This document shows positions 49,301-55,756 of a stretch of 64,000 bases of DNA, piece by piece; position 1 is the first letter of the stretch; the number at the start of each line of letters is the position of its first letter. Under the pieces are notes generated by a model. It had not been told where the DNA came from and searched no databases. It worked only from the letters and a program-made list of their open reading frames with translations. The position numbers and the translations under genes are program-made. The DNA is taken from NCBI GenBank assembly GCA_907163375.1, contig CAJQUW010005587.1, forward strand, positions 234,986-298,985. The letters run 5' to 3'. Source of the stretch: Prostheceraeus crozeri. Lineage: Eukaryota; Platyhelminthes; Polycladida; Euryleptidae.

Positions 49301-52300
49301 CTTAAAGCCAGCCTAATGTCTCCTAAATGAATGAATTTTTATTCTTTGATAAATTTATGCTTTCATGATAATTTAAATCACGAAAATTCGGAAAATAATT
49401 GGATGTAATTTCTTTCAACGACTTGAATAAAAAGCAGGATTATCTTGAGTTTACTGTGTTTCTCAATGAATTATAGTATATATAAGTAACTTAGTTGGAG
49501 CGACTTTCCATAAGAATTTGATAATCAAAAACGATAGGCTTCCACTGACCACGCTTGTTCTCGAAGGCAGATACATCAAGAATGAATTTGATAGCAAACT
49601 AACTGAACTAAAATCACATCAAATATCCAAAGTCACGCTAAAAGCTTACGACAAAAGAAATTACGCACATAGAAAGTCAATACTATCTAAAATTTACTTG
49701 ACACATGATGATACTCATAAATTCTAAAGTAGACAGGCATTTACAACTAAAAGTCATTGAAGAATGCACAATACTGAGACTGGACTAACACAAACGTAGT
49801 TATTGTGCATTCTTCAATGACTTTTAGTTGTAAATGCCTGTCTACTTTAAAATTTATGAGTATCATCATGTGTCAAGTAAATTTTAGATAGTATTGACTT
49901 TCTATGTGCGTAATTTCTTTTGTCGTAAGCTTTTAGCGTGACTTTGGATATTTGATGTGATTTTAGTTCAGTTAGTTTGCTATCAAATTCATTCTTGATG
50001 TATCTGCCTTCGAGAACAAGCGTGGTCAGTGGAAGCCTATCGTTTTTGATTATCAAATTCTTATAGTATATATAACGAAGTCAATGTTGACAGTTGACCG
50101 ATCGCTATTAGAACAGCTGCCTCAAAGGTGTTATTGTATTATGAGTTTGTTATTATTGTATCTGAAGTTATTTCAGACGTATTATGATTAGTAATATATA
50201 CAGAGTAATGTGTACTTCGATATGACTTCACTTGGCTTGAAAGAATGGAATGGGACCAAACTACGAACGATATATTTTAAGCCAAGCCAAAGTTGGCCAC
50301 CAGCTCATTTGTTCGACACGCTCATTTGTTCAACATATTCATTTGTTCGACAGGTTCATTTGTTCGACACGCTCATTTGTTCAACATGTTCATTTGTTCA
50401 AAATGTTCATTTGTTCGACACGCTCATTTGCTCGACATGCTCATTTGTTCGACAAGATCATTTGCTCGACACGTTCACTTGTACGACACGTTTTAAGTTA
50501 TAATTGTGTGCATTGCATTTCTTTGAATTAATTTCAGTACATTTCCAATGGTTTTTATCGCCCTTCTTTCTGTCAACAATGCAGGCATATTCATTGCAAA
50601 TGAGCAGAGGTTCATCTTCTGATGTTTTTGTTTCTTGAAATTCTATGTTTCAAATAGCGGAAGGAAACTGATAAACAACGTAAAATATGTTATCTAAAGG
50701 ACATCAATCAAATTTTTATTTGAGTATATATAGATAGATCTGTGCATACATAGATATAGATGTATAGATCATGCATACATAGATCTTAAGGTTAGGAATT
50801 TGTGCCATAGATAGTTATGCCCTGAAATCCTGATATCCGGAGATCAATTTTTCGAACAAATGAACCCATCAAAGGGATGAATCATAGAATTCTAGGCCAT
50901 CAGTTGTCGAAAGAAAAAGTATTTTTGTACTTATCTTGTCGAACAATGAAGGCTACATTCTCGAACATGACACCCTTTGAAAATTTCGATTACAACAGAA
51001 TGAGATTATGCACAGCAACCAAATTTGGAATGCTGACAGGGCACAATTAACCTGCATTTTTAATAGCGTGTTCAATCAATCAGTTTTTCCGATACTTTCG
51101 GCCAATTATCATCTCTAATGGAGCATTCAAATAAATGTGACAAGATCAAATTGAACAATTAGATACAATTGTTAGAAGAGGAAACTTTACGACTGACTGC
51201 ATTGAATGAATAAACAACGAACAAGTCAATTAAAAATCACCACGGTGAAGTGAACAAAACACAATGCTTACTTGAATATGATATTGCCTACAGCTAACTT
51301 CTTTCATGTACTTCTAAATGACAATAGCGATATTGTGATAAGATGATTAAGAGCTACTTGACAGAGATTTTTAGTCATAAAATCAACTGCGCCGAATGCA
51401 CCTCAGACTGCAACAATAGTTTCTCAACAGACTGTTCATTGATAGAAATCTAATGTTGAAAAAATGATGATGATGATAGATTTATTGTTTATACTCGTAC
51501 TATTGCAATGGATATTTCATTCAGAGAATGAGATAAATATCGTAAGTTTCCAGTCATGTTAGTTTTGTTTCCCAATCTAATTATTGCTCTAAATATATTG
51601 CAATAAACATTTTCCTATCGCAGATACTAAGTGTCCAAGATATTAACGCATCCCAAATGAAATAGGCATGGCGATTATGCATTTGGTCGGTGAGTGGGGA
51701 TTTTTTTAGAACTTGGGCACTTTAGAACTCATGTTTCTCTTAAGAATTCAGAATTTATCCCCTCAACTGTCTTCAGTGACTCAAATCACCTGGTTTCAAA
51801 ATGAGATGCAATTTGTCATTTTCATGTTCCGATTGATTTTCTTTTCTGAGACACAAATGAAAGGTGATATTCATTTCGGAGTGCTCGTCATGACATTTAG
51901 TTGTGACTGCTATCTGAGTTGAGCACTCCGTCTTCGACGCCTTCTTGTTCTATCGAATGAACTCATCTGGGACACACAGATAAGCAAAGACAGATTCTAG
52001 TAAAGTACATCGCAGAGAACTAAAATTATCAAACTTCAGCGAGTTACAACCGATTGAACATCATACATGACTTCGAACGCTATTGTACCTCCCAAAACAA
52101 ACAGGCGACAAAATTAGAACACCGGAGTATCGAAGGATGTCCATGTGATGCATTAGCGGTGACCCTGACAGTCTAGACGTTTGTAATTACACGGCAATTC
52201 ACTCTAACCGCCGTTGTAAGTTCAGCTACCATTTCTCTGAATGTGGCATTTCATCTCGTATTCAGTTCTCATTACGAAGGAAGTTTCAGTGACATCTTAA

Positions 52301-55300
52301 CTTGCTGATTATAAGATTTAAGTCAATCGATTAATTTTCGTATGGGAGAAACCTGCTTCAAAATGAGGTGCCAATTAAATCGATCGGCATTCTATTTTGT
52401 GCTGTTACATTCATTGCGGTCAATATTTCAATTTATTAACTATCCTACAAATCAAGACCCAGTCGGAATACATATGTGATGTCTCGAAGGAAGGTACGTA
52501 CAGACCAGTCCGTGAGTGTCTTTAATAATAAAATCGACCGAATTGACCCCAACTTGGAAACATGTGAAGACTTCTCCACTCCTAGCTTGCTACTAAGACC
52601 TTGCATCTTGGGTGGGTCATTGATAAACCAGAAACTGAGTAGGATTGGAGCGCATTGGAGCTCTAGTGCATAAAAGAACCTTGAGTGGTCTAATCACTGT
52701 TACATGAAAACGTGATCAAATATTTCATGTATCACCGGCGCTGAGACGTTGTGGTAGAGAGTTCGCTCTGCGTCCGGGAGACCTTGGTTCAAACCATAGT
52801 CAAGTAAAAACCAAGAACACTTTGCACAAGAGAATGAGAGTGGGACAAGCACTGCGCAACAGCAAATAACGGCACACTGAACGAAGAGTGACACGCAGGT
52901 TTAAATAATGACATCATTGAATAATTACATGTCCTGTGATAAATGTCAACAACAATGTTATTTGAGAAAATGAAAATACTCCAAATATTACTTCCCTGCT
53001 GAATGACTTGCATTCCTGACCAGACTTATCAATTTATGACCTGTTCATTTATACAGAAATGATCATTTTGATAACATGAGAGAATTTTGTATTTTTGCTT
53101 CTGTATGACAGGAAAATCGTTATGCCAACTTCCCTGTCATGACTAGTGGCAGTCCTATTCTCGCTGTTCCACTCACTCCGAAATTACGCAACAGTCTGAG
53201 AAATAAGTTGAATGCATATGACGTCATATCTGATCCAAAATTCGCATTGAAACGAATATGTTTGTGAATGAATGTAGCCAGCCCATGAGTCACTACAAAG
53301 CAGCTTAATATGAACTCTGGTTTAAGACTAATTTCTCTTTGGAAATAACAATTGGAAAGAAACTAGATGTACAAGAGCTGCTGTCTCATTGCATACATTC
53401 CTTTTTTGACTCTTATTTAAGCCTACATGTCGAAATATTCACAGCGGAGCACGAAATCAATTCAATATTGCGATATCATGAATAGACAAAACACATACCC
53501 ATACGCCTATGTGTGTGCCAAGGCTGAAAATGCTGCGAAATTTTCAGTTTAATGGAAACACATACAATATCTTGTGCAACATCGCATCTAGTTGGATGCT
53601 AATTCAGTATTCAATTAGGAGATATGTTTTACTTAATCGAAAAATGAGTGCACGACAGTGAAATGCAAAATTCGCGCGTCAATCAAAATTTCAGGCATTC
53701 TAAATTTACATATCAGCAGCACCTTGGACATTAACACTTCTCAATGTTCTTCTGATATCATTGATCTACTTGATGCATTTTATTTTTATCGTCTTTAAGC
53801 AAACTGTGAAGATGAATTTAAAGAAAGAGAACATTAATGAAGAAAAAACAGATGGAACATCAAAAGAAGACACGGCTCGTTACTCCGCACGTTAAGTTAT
53901 CCCGGCTCTTGTTCCAGTACATCTCAGTTGATGTTATCGTGAATAAATACCAATCACAAATAATCAGAGTAGCTCCACTCTCGTGTGTTCAGGATAATCA
54001 CGAATGTCTCCACAAAAAGTCGCACTAATTGAAATCAATGAAGAGATCTCAATACGCATATCATCGTCTGCGGCAAGAACAAAAAACGAGTAAATTTCAG
54101 AATAACGCTTCGAAGCTCTGCAAATGTTGTTGGAAACATCTCTCAATTCCAGTCCACAGAGGAAATTTGGATCAGCTAAGAGTCGAAATACCGTATTTCT
54201 TTGAATAAGAGACGCGTCTCTTATTTTTTCAGATCCCTGATTGATGCGTCTCTTATTCAAGGGCGTCTCTTATTTATCAAATGTTCAAGTTTTCATTCTT
54301 TCATTAGAAAAAGATGTCTTAGTTTTTTGCTACTATTCTCTTAGGTAACCTTTGCATTCCTCACTTAGACCTAAGTCAAGGGCAAATTTCGGCAGTAATT
54401 TTTCTTACATATATACGCTTTATCATAATTCAGATATTTTGGAAATGAAAGGAGTTTTAAGGTTTGTAGTAGCATATCTTGTAGACTCATCTAATACATT
54501 CATATACCAGTACATGTTGGCCATTATACATGTAGACTAGATCTGAATTTACCGAAACGAAAATACCGATAATCAAGTAGTATTTACAGCAAAAGTTACC
54601 GACCGGTACATGACTCCAAATGCAAAGGAAGCTACCGCATAATGCTTCTTTAAATGGGAGATGAAGTAACCTTAAGTACACCTGCATGTACGTATGTACA
54701 ACGTGCAAGTACTGCACGTACAACAACAAGAAGCCTTATATATTATACAATATTGGTCATGATACCAGGTATTTACTAGTACACTGACTTATTTTACTAA
54801 GATAAGTAGGCCTAATAATCGCTCAGGCGGATGTAGCTACCATATTACAATAGCCTGCATGTAATATGTCTATAGCAGTCTATTTTTTGTACATGCGTCT
54901 CTTATTCAAGGGCGTCTCTTATTATTAAATTTTTTCCTCTCACGGATGCGTCTCTTATTCGAGGGCGTCCCTTATTCAAGGGCGTCTCATATTCAAAGAA
55001 ATACGGTAGTTAAATAATCTAAAGAATATAAGTAATACTTAAAACAAGTATGAAACCTGCGTCAATCAGTACTGAATCCGCAATGAAAATTAATACATTT
55101 GAGTTAAATTTTCGCGAATCATTACATTTGGTTTAACTGTTTAAGGTTACTTTGTTCTACAACTTACGCTGGATTGGTCTTTTCCTCCAATTGTAGTTTT
55201 GGCAGAATGTGTCGAGCTTTAAGCAATAATTGCACTCTCTTTTCTTCCTCATTGAAATGAAGTAGTGTATATTCCACCTCATCACCGAATTTTAGATAAT

Positions 55301-55427
55301 CTCGAGTTCGGCCTTTCAGTCGTCGATATATATTGATGAATTGATTAACTCCGTGAGTTCGCACATGATCCGCATGAGCTTTTGTTTCTTCCCAAGATAG
55401 AGGCGATCCTTCAGATAGAAGACCCAT
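10114..55427 (-). CDS. GCLC: Glutamate-cysteine ligase catalytic subunit, complete gene, 11 coding exons
   Basis: GCLC joins glutamate and cysteine using ATP, the first and limiting step of glutathione synthesis, in the cytosol. Coding exons on the minus strand are 55168-55427, 41755-41940, 39854-39967, 37455-37513, 26550-26692, 26281-26460, 22943-23081, 19452-19564, 14953-15378, 12186-12303 and 10114-10394. They total 2019 nt, giving 672 residues; human GCLC has 637. All introns are GT-AG and all phases match. Visible motifs: N-terminus [22 protein letters not shown] with Glu50 and Glu52 of the metal site; [38 protein letters not shown] with Cys247-Cys248, equivalent to the human pair including Cys249 that affects subunit pairing; [44 protein letters not shown]. 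The extra length lies mainly in a Ser/Cys-rich insert before EIISGC and in the C-terminal tail. No stop or frame change interrupts it. Confidence 0.97.
10530..10735 (+). mobile_element. tRNA-derived SINE
   Basis: Starts with a tRNA-like head (CCATGGCACAGTCGTTAAG as A-box region, GGTCGAGCCCC as B-box region), followed by the body GTCAGGAAGGGCACCCGGAC, TAAAAGTACTACAACG, GTCTGACAATGTCAGCACCG and AGTAGTGACGTTAAA. The same body occurs at 37085-37165 and, decayed, at 20600-20695, so this is a dispersed family. Pol III transcription would start at the head. Confidence 0.75.
11365..11525. repeat. Self-complementary TTCAGAT stretch
   Basis: Bases 11391-11430 (CAGATCTGCCCAAATGAATT and neighbours) are roughly mirrored at 11492-11525 (ATCTGAAATTCATTTGG). 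The words CAGATGAATT and TTCAGATCT recur between. It can form a stem and is probably a small decayed inverted-repeat element. Confidence 0.4.
12186..12303 (-). CDS. GCLC: GCLC coding exon 10
   Basis: Encodes [39 protein letters not shown] plus one base, aligned with the human VFPGLIPILNSYL...SIVNYLKLIKKRASG region. Acceptor CATTCCAG, donor CCTCAG|GTGGGTA. Confidence 0.96.
12488..12619 (-). mobile_element. tRNA-like SINE bounded by 11-bp inverted repeats
   Basis: Read on the minus strand, it has a tRNA-like head (GGCCTTGTGGTTAGAGG, then GGTTCAAGCCTACC as B box) followed by CTGATGAGGCCGAAAC and CTTGATGGTTACATC. The block is closed by perfect 11-bp inverted repeats: CTCAACAGATG at 12488-12498 and CATCTGTTGAG at 12609-12619. 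SINEs normally lack such ends, so the boundaries may be chance or may mark a hairpin-forming RNA. Confidence 0.5.
13039..13642. mobile_element. hAT-type MITE, copy 1
   Basis: A 604-bp element with 10-bp terminal inverted repeats CACAGAATTA...TAATTCTGTG. The 8-bp sequence GTCCAACG is repeated exactly at 13031-13038 and 13043 onwards after the right end (13643-13650). Eight-base target duplication is the mark of hAT elements. It has no transposase. A second copy of the same length sits at 41972-42575. Confidence 0.9.
14953..15378 (-). CDS. GCLC: GCLC coding exon 9 (largest)
   Basis: Encodes residues 399-540. It starts [17 protein letters not shown], then [20 protein letters not shown] and [15 protein letters not shown], the most conserved part of the C-terminal half. 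It ends with a divergent stretch rich in Ser and Cys ([19 protein letters not shown]) before EIISGC. That insert is longer than in human GCLC and accounts for part of the extra length. Acceptor CCTCTCCAG, donor GGCTGT|GTAAGTT. Confidence 0.97.
15512..15911. mobile_element. 400-bp MITE with CAGGGTGAG inverted repeats
   Basis: Terminal inverted repeats of about 33 bp begin CAGGGTGAGTAAAAAAACG on the left and mirror it on the right with one indel. The right flank is TA; the left is not clean. The first seven bases, CAGGGTG, match the ends of the mariner-type element at 5328-6803, suggesting a related transposase. An open frame inside (15543-15770) is not recognised. Confidence 0.7.
15915..16445 (+). 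mobile_element. LINE 3' end with zinc-knuckle tail of the reverse transcriptase protein
   Basis: Bases about 15925-16182 encode, with one frame change, a stretch such as [11 protein letters not shown] then [20 protein letters not shown] and [14 protein letters not shown]. The C-x2-C...H-x4-C arrangement is the C-terminal zinc-binding segment of many non-LTR retrotransposons. It is followed by about 260 nt of 3' UTR ending in TTATTGACTTATTGAC. The 5' part is missing, as usual for LINEs, and the fragment starts right after the neighbouring MITE. Confidence 0.65.
16973..17000 (+). repeat. Short motif shared with 32336-32362
   Basis: TTGAGGGCAACAATGCAGG here and TTGAGGGCAGCAATGCAGG at 32336 share the core and the following GACATTTGA, with a similar preceding CATGGATT. 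Probably pieces of one dispersed repeat. Confidence 0.5.
17152..17171. repeat. GA microsatellite
   Basis: A run of about ten GA units. It directly abuts the tail of the minus-strand LINE fragment and may have arisen from its 3' end. Confidence 0.8.
17170..17672 (-). mobile_element. LINE fragment, C-terminal end of reverse transcriptase protein
   Basis: The minus strand reads [39 protein letters not shown] and [18 protein letters not shown], then HPLHHLIP. This is the standard post-RT region of CR1/L2/Jockey-like LINEs. The frame stays largely open for about 140 codons to the stop at 17239 and is followed by a short 3' UTR, so this is a fairly young 5'-truncated copy. Confidence 0.8.
18207..18420 (+). 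pseudogene. hAT transposase dimerisation-end fragment
   Basis: [20 protein letters not shown] followed by NLKGLRDAH matches the C-terminal dimerisation block of hAT transposases of the ZBED5/GTF2IRD2-like type (L-CE-AFS-M--IK-KYR-RL). Only this end is recognisable, so it is a relic. It could be the source lineage for the two hAT-type MITEs, but nothing visible ties them together. Confidence 0.7.
19452..19564 (-). CDS. GCLC: GCLC coding exon 8
   Basis: Completes Asp, then encodes [37 protein letters not shown]. It aligns with the human [21 protein letters not shown] block. Acceptor CGTTTTCAG, donor TTTGAG|GTAAGAA, phase 0 exit. It was not visible as a long open frame. Confidence 0.96.
20600..20695 (+). 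mobile_element. Decayed SINE fragment
   Basis: CTGCACAGTTGGCTTAGAG then TTGGCCATTGGAAGTCGGC and AGGAAAGCCGTCCGAGCC match the head-body joint of the SINE at 10530-10735, with losses. The 3' body is missing. Confidence 0.6.
21262..21463. repeat. Palindromic element with TTTCCTANNNGGAAACT words
   Basis: The ends carry CACCGGTGTTA (21262-21272) and TAACACCGG (21454-21462) as inverted repeats. Inside, TAGTTTCCTAATAGGAAACT and close variants recur in both orientations four or more times. About 200 bp in total. It resembles a MITE whose interior was built by copying one palindrome. Confidence 0.55.
22943..23081 (-). CDS. GCLC: GCLC coding exon 7
   Basis: Encodes [40 protein letters not shown] and KKLLEN plus one base. 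KSRYD is a strongly conserved GCLC block. Acceptor TGTATTTTCAG, donor AACG|GTAAGTT. Confidence 0.97.
23275..23709. mobile_element. MITE made of AATTAATTGATTG words
   Basis: The outer ends form an inverted repeat: GGTCATCAAAAATTAATTG on the left and CAATCAATTTTTGATGACCC on the right. Inside, CAATTAATTGATTG and its complement occur about ten times in two clusters either side of an AT-rich centre. No coding capacity. Relatives of the word appear near 720-800 and 29690-29765. Confidence 0.65.
24385..24550. repeat. TTTCATTAATGAAA palindromic word cluster
   Basis: Variants of TTTCATTAATGAAACATTAATG recur in both orientations over 165 bases, making long self-complementary runs. Same design as the other word clusters in this window but a different word. 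Confidence 0.55.
26281..26460 (-). CDS. GCLC: GCLC coding exon 6
   Basis: Exactly 60 codons in phase 0: [35 protein letters not shown], then [22 protein letters not shown]. It aligns with the human ACSISEARYLYDQLATICP...SVDDRTREERGL region. Acceptor CACAG, donor CTGAAA|GTAAGTG. Confidence 0.97.
26461..26549. other. GCLC: GCLC intron 5 (89 bp)
   Basis: Very short GT-AG intron between exons 5 and 6, in contrast with the kilobase introns around it. Confidence 0.9.
26550..26692 (-). CDS. GCLC: GCLC coding exon 5
   Basis: Encodes residues 207-254: [14 protein letters not shown], a short variable [12 protein letters not shown] stretch, then [19 protein letters not shown]. The two adjacent cysteines (247-248) match the conserved human pair. 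Acceptor CAATTTCAG, donor TTCCAG|GTAAGTT, phase 0 exit. Confidence 0.97.
26760..27060. mobile_element. Two tRNA-SINE heads in inverted arrangement
   Basis: On the minus strand, 27000-26945 reads a tRNA-like head, GTTGCCTAGTGAAGAAGG...GGGTTCGATTCCCG, with a perfect B box. On the plus strand, 27018-27058 reads TTGGCCTAGTGAAGAATGTG then CGAGCTCGTCTCC, a second partial head facing the first. The SINE body extends to lower coordinates (to about 26760). Not a functional tRNA gene. Confidence 0.6.
28900..29215 (-). pseudogene. Repeat-encoded nuclease-like C-terminal fragment
   Basis: Two adjoining frames read [17 protein letters not shown] and then [20 protein letters not shown] with RLAEKL and [16 protein letters not shown]. 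The pattern FDVRVFNP ... TPLVFS-TGG---EC--F--RLA ... RC--SF-LLR is known to me from widespread metazoan repeat proteins and resembles a PD-(D/E)XK-like nuclease end. The exact element family is uncertain. Broken. Confidence 0.5.
32700..33018 (-). mobile_element. LINE fragment, post-RT region
   Basis: [51 protein letters not shown] and [14 protein letters not shown] match the end of the reverse transcriptase domain of CR1/L2/Jockey-like LINEs. Open for about 105 codons. The sequence differs from the 17170-17672 copy, so it is another subfamily or is older. Confidence 0.75.
36440..37190 (+). repeat. 45-bp minisatellite expanded inside a tRNA-SINE
   Basis: About 13 head-to-tail copies of a 45-bp unit containing GGTTCGATTCCATGGTCAGG and AGGTCGTCTCCTCTGCGG occupy 36500-37080. 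The unit includes a B-box-like GGTTCGATTCC. It runs directly into the SINE body from 37085 (CCGGACTAAAAGTATCGC...GTCAGCACCGTACAAGCCC), the same body as at 10630-10720. Because 45 is a multiple of three, open frames of 107-206 codons persist in several frames on both strands. These are not genes. Confidence 0.85.
37455..37513 (-). CDS. GCLC: GCLC coding exon 4 (59 nt)
   Basis: Too short for ordinary open-frame detection. It encodes the rest of Arg, then [19 protein letters not shown] and one base of Ile. It was found by looking for the block between HPRFR and IFVDKNTP, and it joins both neighbours in frame. Acceptor TCCTACAG, donor CCAA|GTAAGTG. Confidence 0.95.
37514..39853. other. GCLC: GCLC intron 3 (2.3 kb)
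   Basis: AT-rich, no repeat or gene recognised. A short open frame at 39290-39568 has no family match that I know. Confidence 0.5.
39854..39967 (-). CDS. GCLC: GCLC coding exon 3
   Basis: Completes Arg, then encodes [18 protein letters not shown] and [18 protein letters not shown]. It aligns with the human RLGCPGFTLPEVKPNP...FFPDEAINKHPRF region. Acceptor ATTGCAG, donor TTCAG|GTACTC. Confidence 0.95.
39968..41754. other. GCLC: GCLC intron 2 (1.8 kb)
   Basis: About two thirds of this intron is a LINE reverse transcriptase remnant (40403-41600, minus strand). The rest shows no recognisable feature. Confidence 0.75.
40403..41600 (-). mobile_element. LINE reverse transcriptase remnant
   Basis: In minus-strand order: [20 protein letters not shown], then [13 protein letters not shown], then [20 protein letters not shown] with [14 protein letters not shown], then [20 protein letters not shown]. 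These are the palm and thumb landmarks of a non-LTR retrotransposon RT. The active-site FADD region between [10 protein letters not shown] and [11 protein letters not shown] appears deleted. Frame changes break it. About 1.2 kb of what was likely a 4-6 kb element. Confidence 0.85.
41755..41940 (-). CDS. GCLC: GCLC coding exon 2
   Basis: Phase 2 entry, phase 2 exit. Encodes [17 protein letters not shown], then TPGQPYG and [15 protein letters not shown], ending LTSFP plus part of Arg. The PEY...EGTPGQPYG block carries conserved glutamates of the active site. Acceptor GTTTTGCAG, donor CCAAG|GTAAAAA. Confidence 0.96.
41972..42575. mobile_element. hAT-type MITE, copy 2
   Basis: Same 604-bp family as 13039-13642, in the same orientation and closely similar throughout. 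The right end has one extra base. The 8-bp flanks ATTAAAAT (41964-41971) and GTTAAAAT (42576-42583) match at seven of eight positions, supporting an independent hAT insertion. Confidence 0.9.
43061..43790. mobile_element. Inverted-repeat element related to the 76-bp minisatellite
   Basis: Arms of about 105 bp face each other: 43116-43220 (CACTTTCACAGGAATGATGT, ACACCCTATGGCCTACTACG, CTTGTCAGACTGGATC) and 43672-43778 in reverse. The interior shows no transposase. Bases 43061-43140, at the left end, are one copy of the array unit at 44440-45870 in reverse orientation. A decayed relative lies at 940-1650. Confidence 0.7.
44440..45870 (+). repeat. 76-bp minisatellite, about 18 copies
   Basis: Unit of 76 bp containing GGCCTCGTTCCCTGCAGAAA, CTCGTGCTGGCTGCCGGACT and CATCATTCTGTGAAAGTCTC. 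The first copies are regular. From about 44880, and more so after 45160, copies carry many one-to-three-base insertions, which look like uncorrected long-read errors rather than ordinary divergence. The unit matches the end of the 43061-43790 element. Confidence 0.9.
49486..50060. mobile_element. Palindromic insertion with 264-bp arms and 15-bp flanking direct repeats
   Basis: Arms at 49510-49773 and 49801-50064 are near-perfect inverted copies (I see one mismatch, at the C/T in CATAAATT[C/T]TAAAG) around a 27-bp spacer. TTATAGTATATATAA occurs on both sides, at 49471-49485 and 50061-50075, as a target-site-like duplication. Each arm holds the same 69-codon open frame, which I do not recognise. 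The near-identity of the arms means the duplication is recent or maintained. Confidence 0.8.
50303..50491 (+). repeat. 17-bp minisatellite, 11 copies
   Basis: Eleven units of GCTCATTTGTTCGACAC with variants (CAACAT, CGACAG). Since 17 is not a multiple of three, the three plus frames encode the same Cys/Phe/Ser-rich repeat by turns. No gene. Confidence 0.9.
52730..52800 (+). mobile_element. tRNA-like SINE head
   Basis: GCTGAGACGTTGTGGTAGAG then TTCGCTCTGCGTCCGGGAG and GGTTCAAACC read as A-box and B-box regions of a tRNA-like head with a plausible anticodon arm. It is followed by unrelated sequence, so the copy is short or of another SINE family. The acceptor stem does not close, so it is not a tRNA gene. 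Confidence 0.55.
54191..55006. mobile_element. 816-bp TA-flanked MITE with GAATAAGAGACGC repeats
   Basis: Terminal inverted repeats of 25 bp start CCGTATTTCTTTGAATAAG, with one mismatch between ends, and TA flanks both sides (54189-54190 and 55007-55008). Just inside each end GCGTCTCTTATTCAAGGGC recurs two to four times. It is a Tc1/mariner-type non-autonomous element; the interior open frames are not recognised. It sits in intron 1 only 160 bp from GCLC exon 1. Confidence 0.85.
55168..55427 (-). CDS. GCLC: GCLC coding exon 1 (start)
   Basis: Encodes residues 1-86 plus two bases. The ATG at 55425-55427 is chosen because [16 protein letters not shown] aligns with the first residue of animal GCLC. 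It contains GDEVEY (residues 48-53) with the metal-binding glutamates. The donor is CCAGC|GTAAGT. The acceptor TTTCAG ends at 55430, only 2 nt before the ATG. Confidence 0.97.
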
Positions 55428-55450
55428 TTCTGAAATTGAAATTAGAGATT
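55428..55450 (-). promoter_or_regulatory. GCLC: Splice acceptor immediately before the GCLC start codon
   Basis: On the minus strand the sequence reads TCTAATTTCAATTTCAG then AA then ATG. The pyrimidine-biased tract plus CAG is a good acceptor. It implies either a 5' UTR intron, with the first exon and promoter upstream, or addition of a spliced leader. No branch point or leader gene was identified. Confidence 0.6.
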
Positions 55451-55541
55451 GATCACCAAGCAGAATGATATAAATTGCATAGCCATAGTTCGAATGAATT
55501 ATTTCTTCTTTATTAGCCTTGATCTATCTCAGAATTCATTT

Positions 55542-55736
55542 CATTTACTTAGAAGACAGTGTTGATTCTGCCTCCCTAAAATTTCTGATCCTTTCCTCTT
55601 ATATAGGTTTTTGTGTGTTTTCATTTTTTTTTGTTTGTTTTTTTGTGGTTTTTTTTTTGGTGTTTGTTGTAGTCATGCGGCAGCTATCAAGAATTTTAGG
55701 GAGGGCAGAATCAACACTTGTCTTGCTAAGTAAATG
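55542..55736. repeat. 50-bp inverted repeat upstream of GCLC
   Basis: Arms at 55542-55589 and 55685-55736 (GTGTTGATTCTGCC, CTCCCTAAAATT) are complementary and differ mostly by single-base indels. The 95-base spacer is T/G-rich. Indel-type differences between inverted copies are what a fold-back read would give. Confidence 0.7.
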
Positions 55737-55756
55737 TACATGAACATATATCTCTT

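Larger units (their letters stand above)
41941..55167. other. GCLC: GCLC intron 1 (13.2 kb)
   Basis: The largest intron. It holds a hAT-type MITE (41972-42575), an inverted-repeat element (43061-43790), the 76-bp minisatellite (44440-45870), a 264-bp-arm palindrome (49486-50060), a 17-bp minisatellite (50303-50491), a tRNA-SINE head (about 52730-52800) and a TA-flanked MITE (54191-55006). In the remaining segments (45880-49470, 50500-52700, 52810-54180) I see no gene. Confidence 0.8.
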
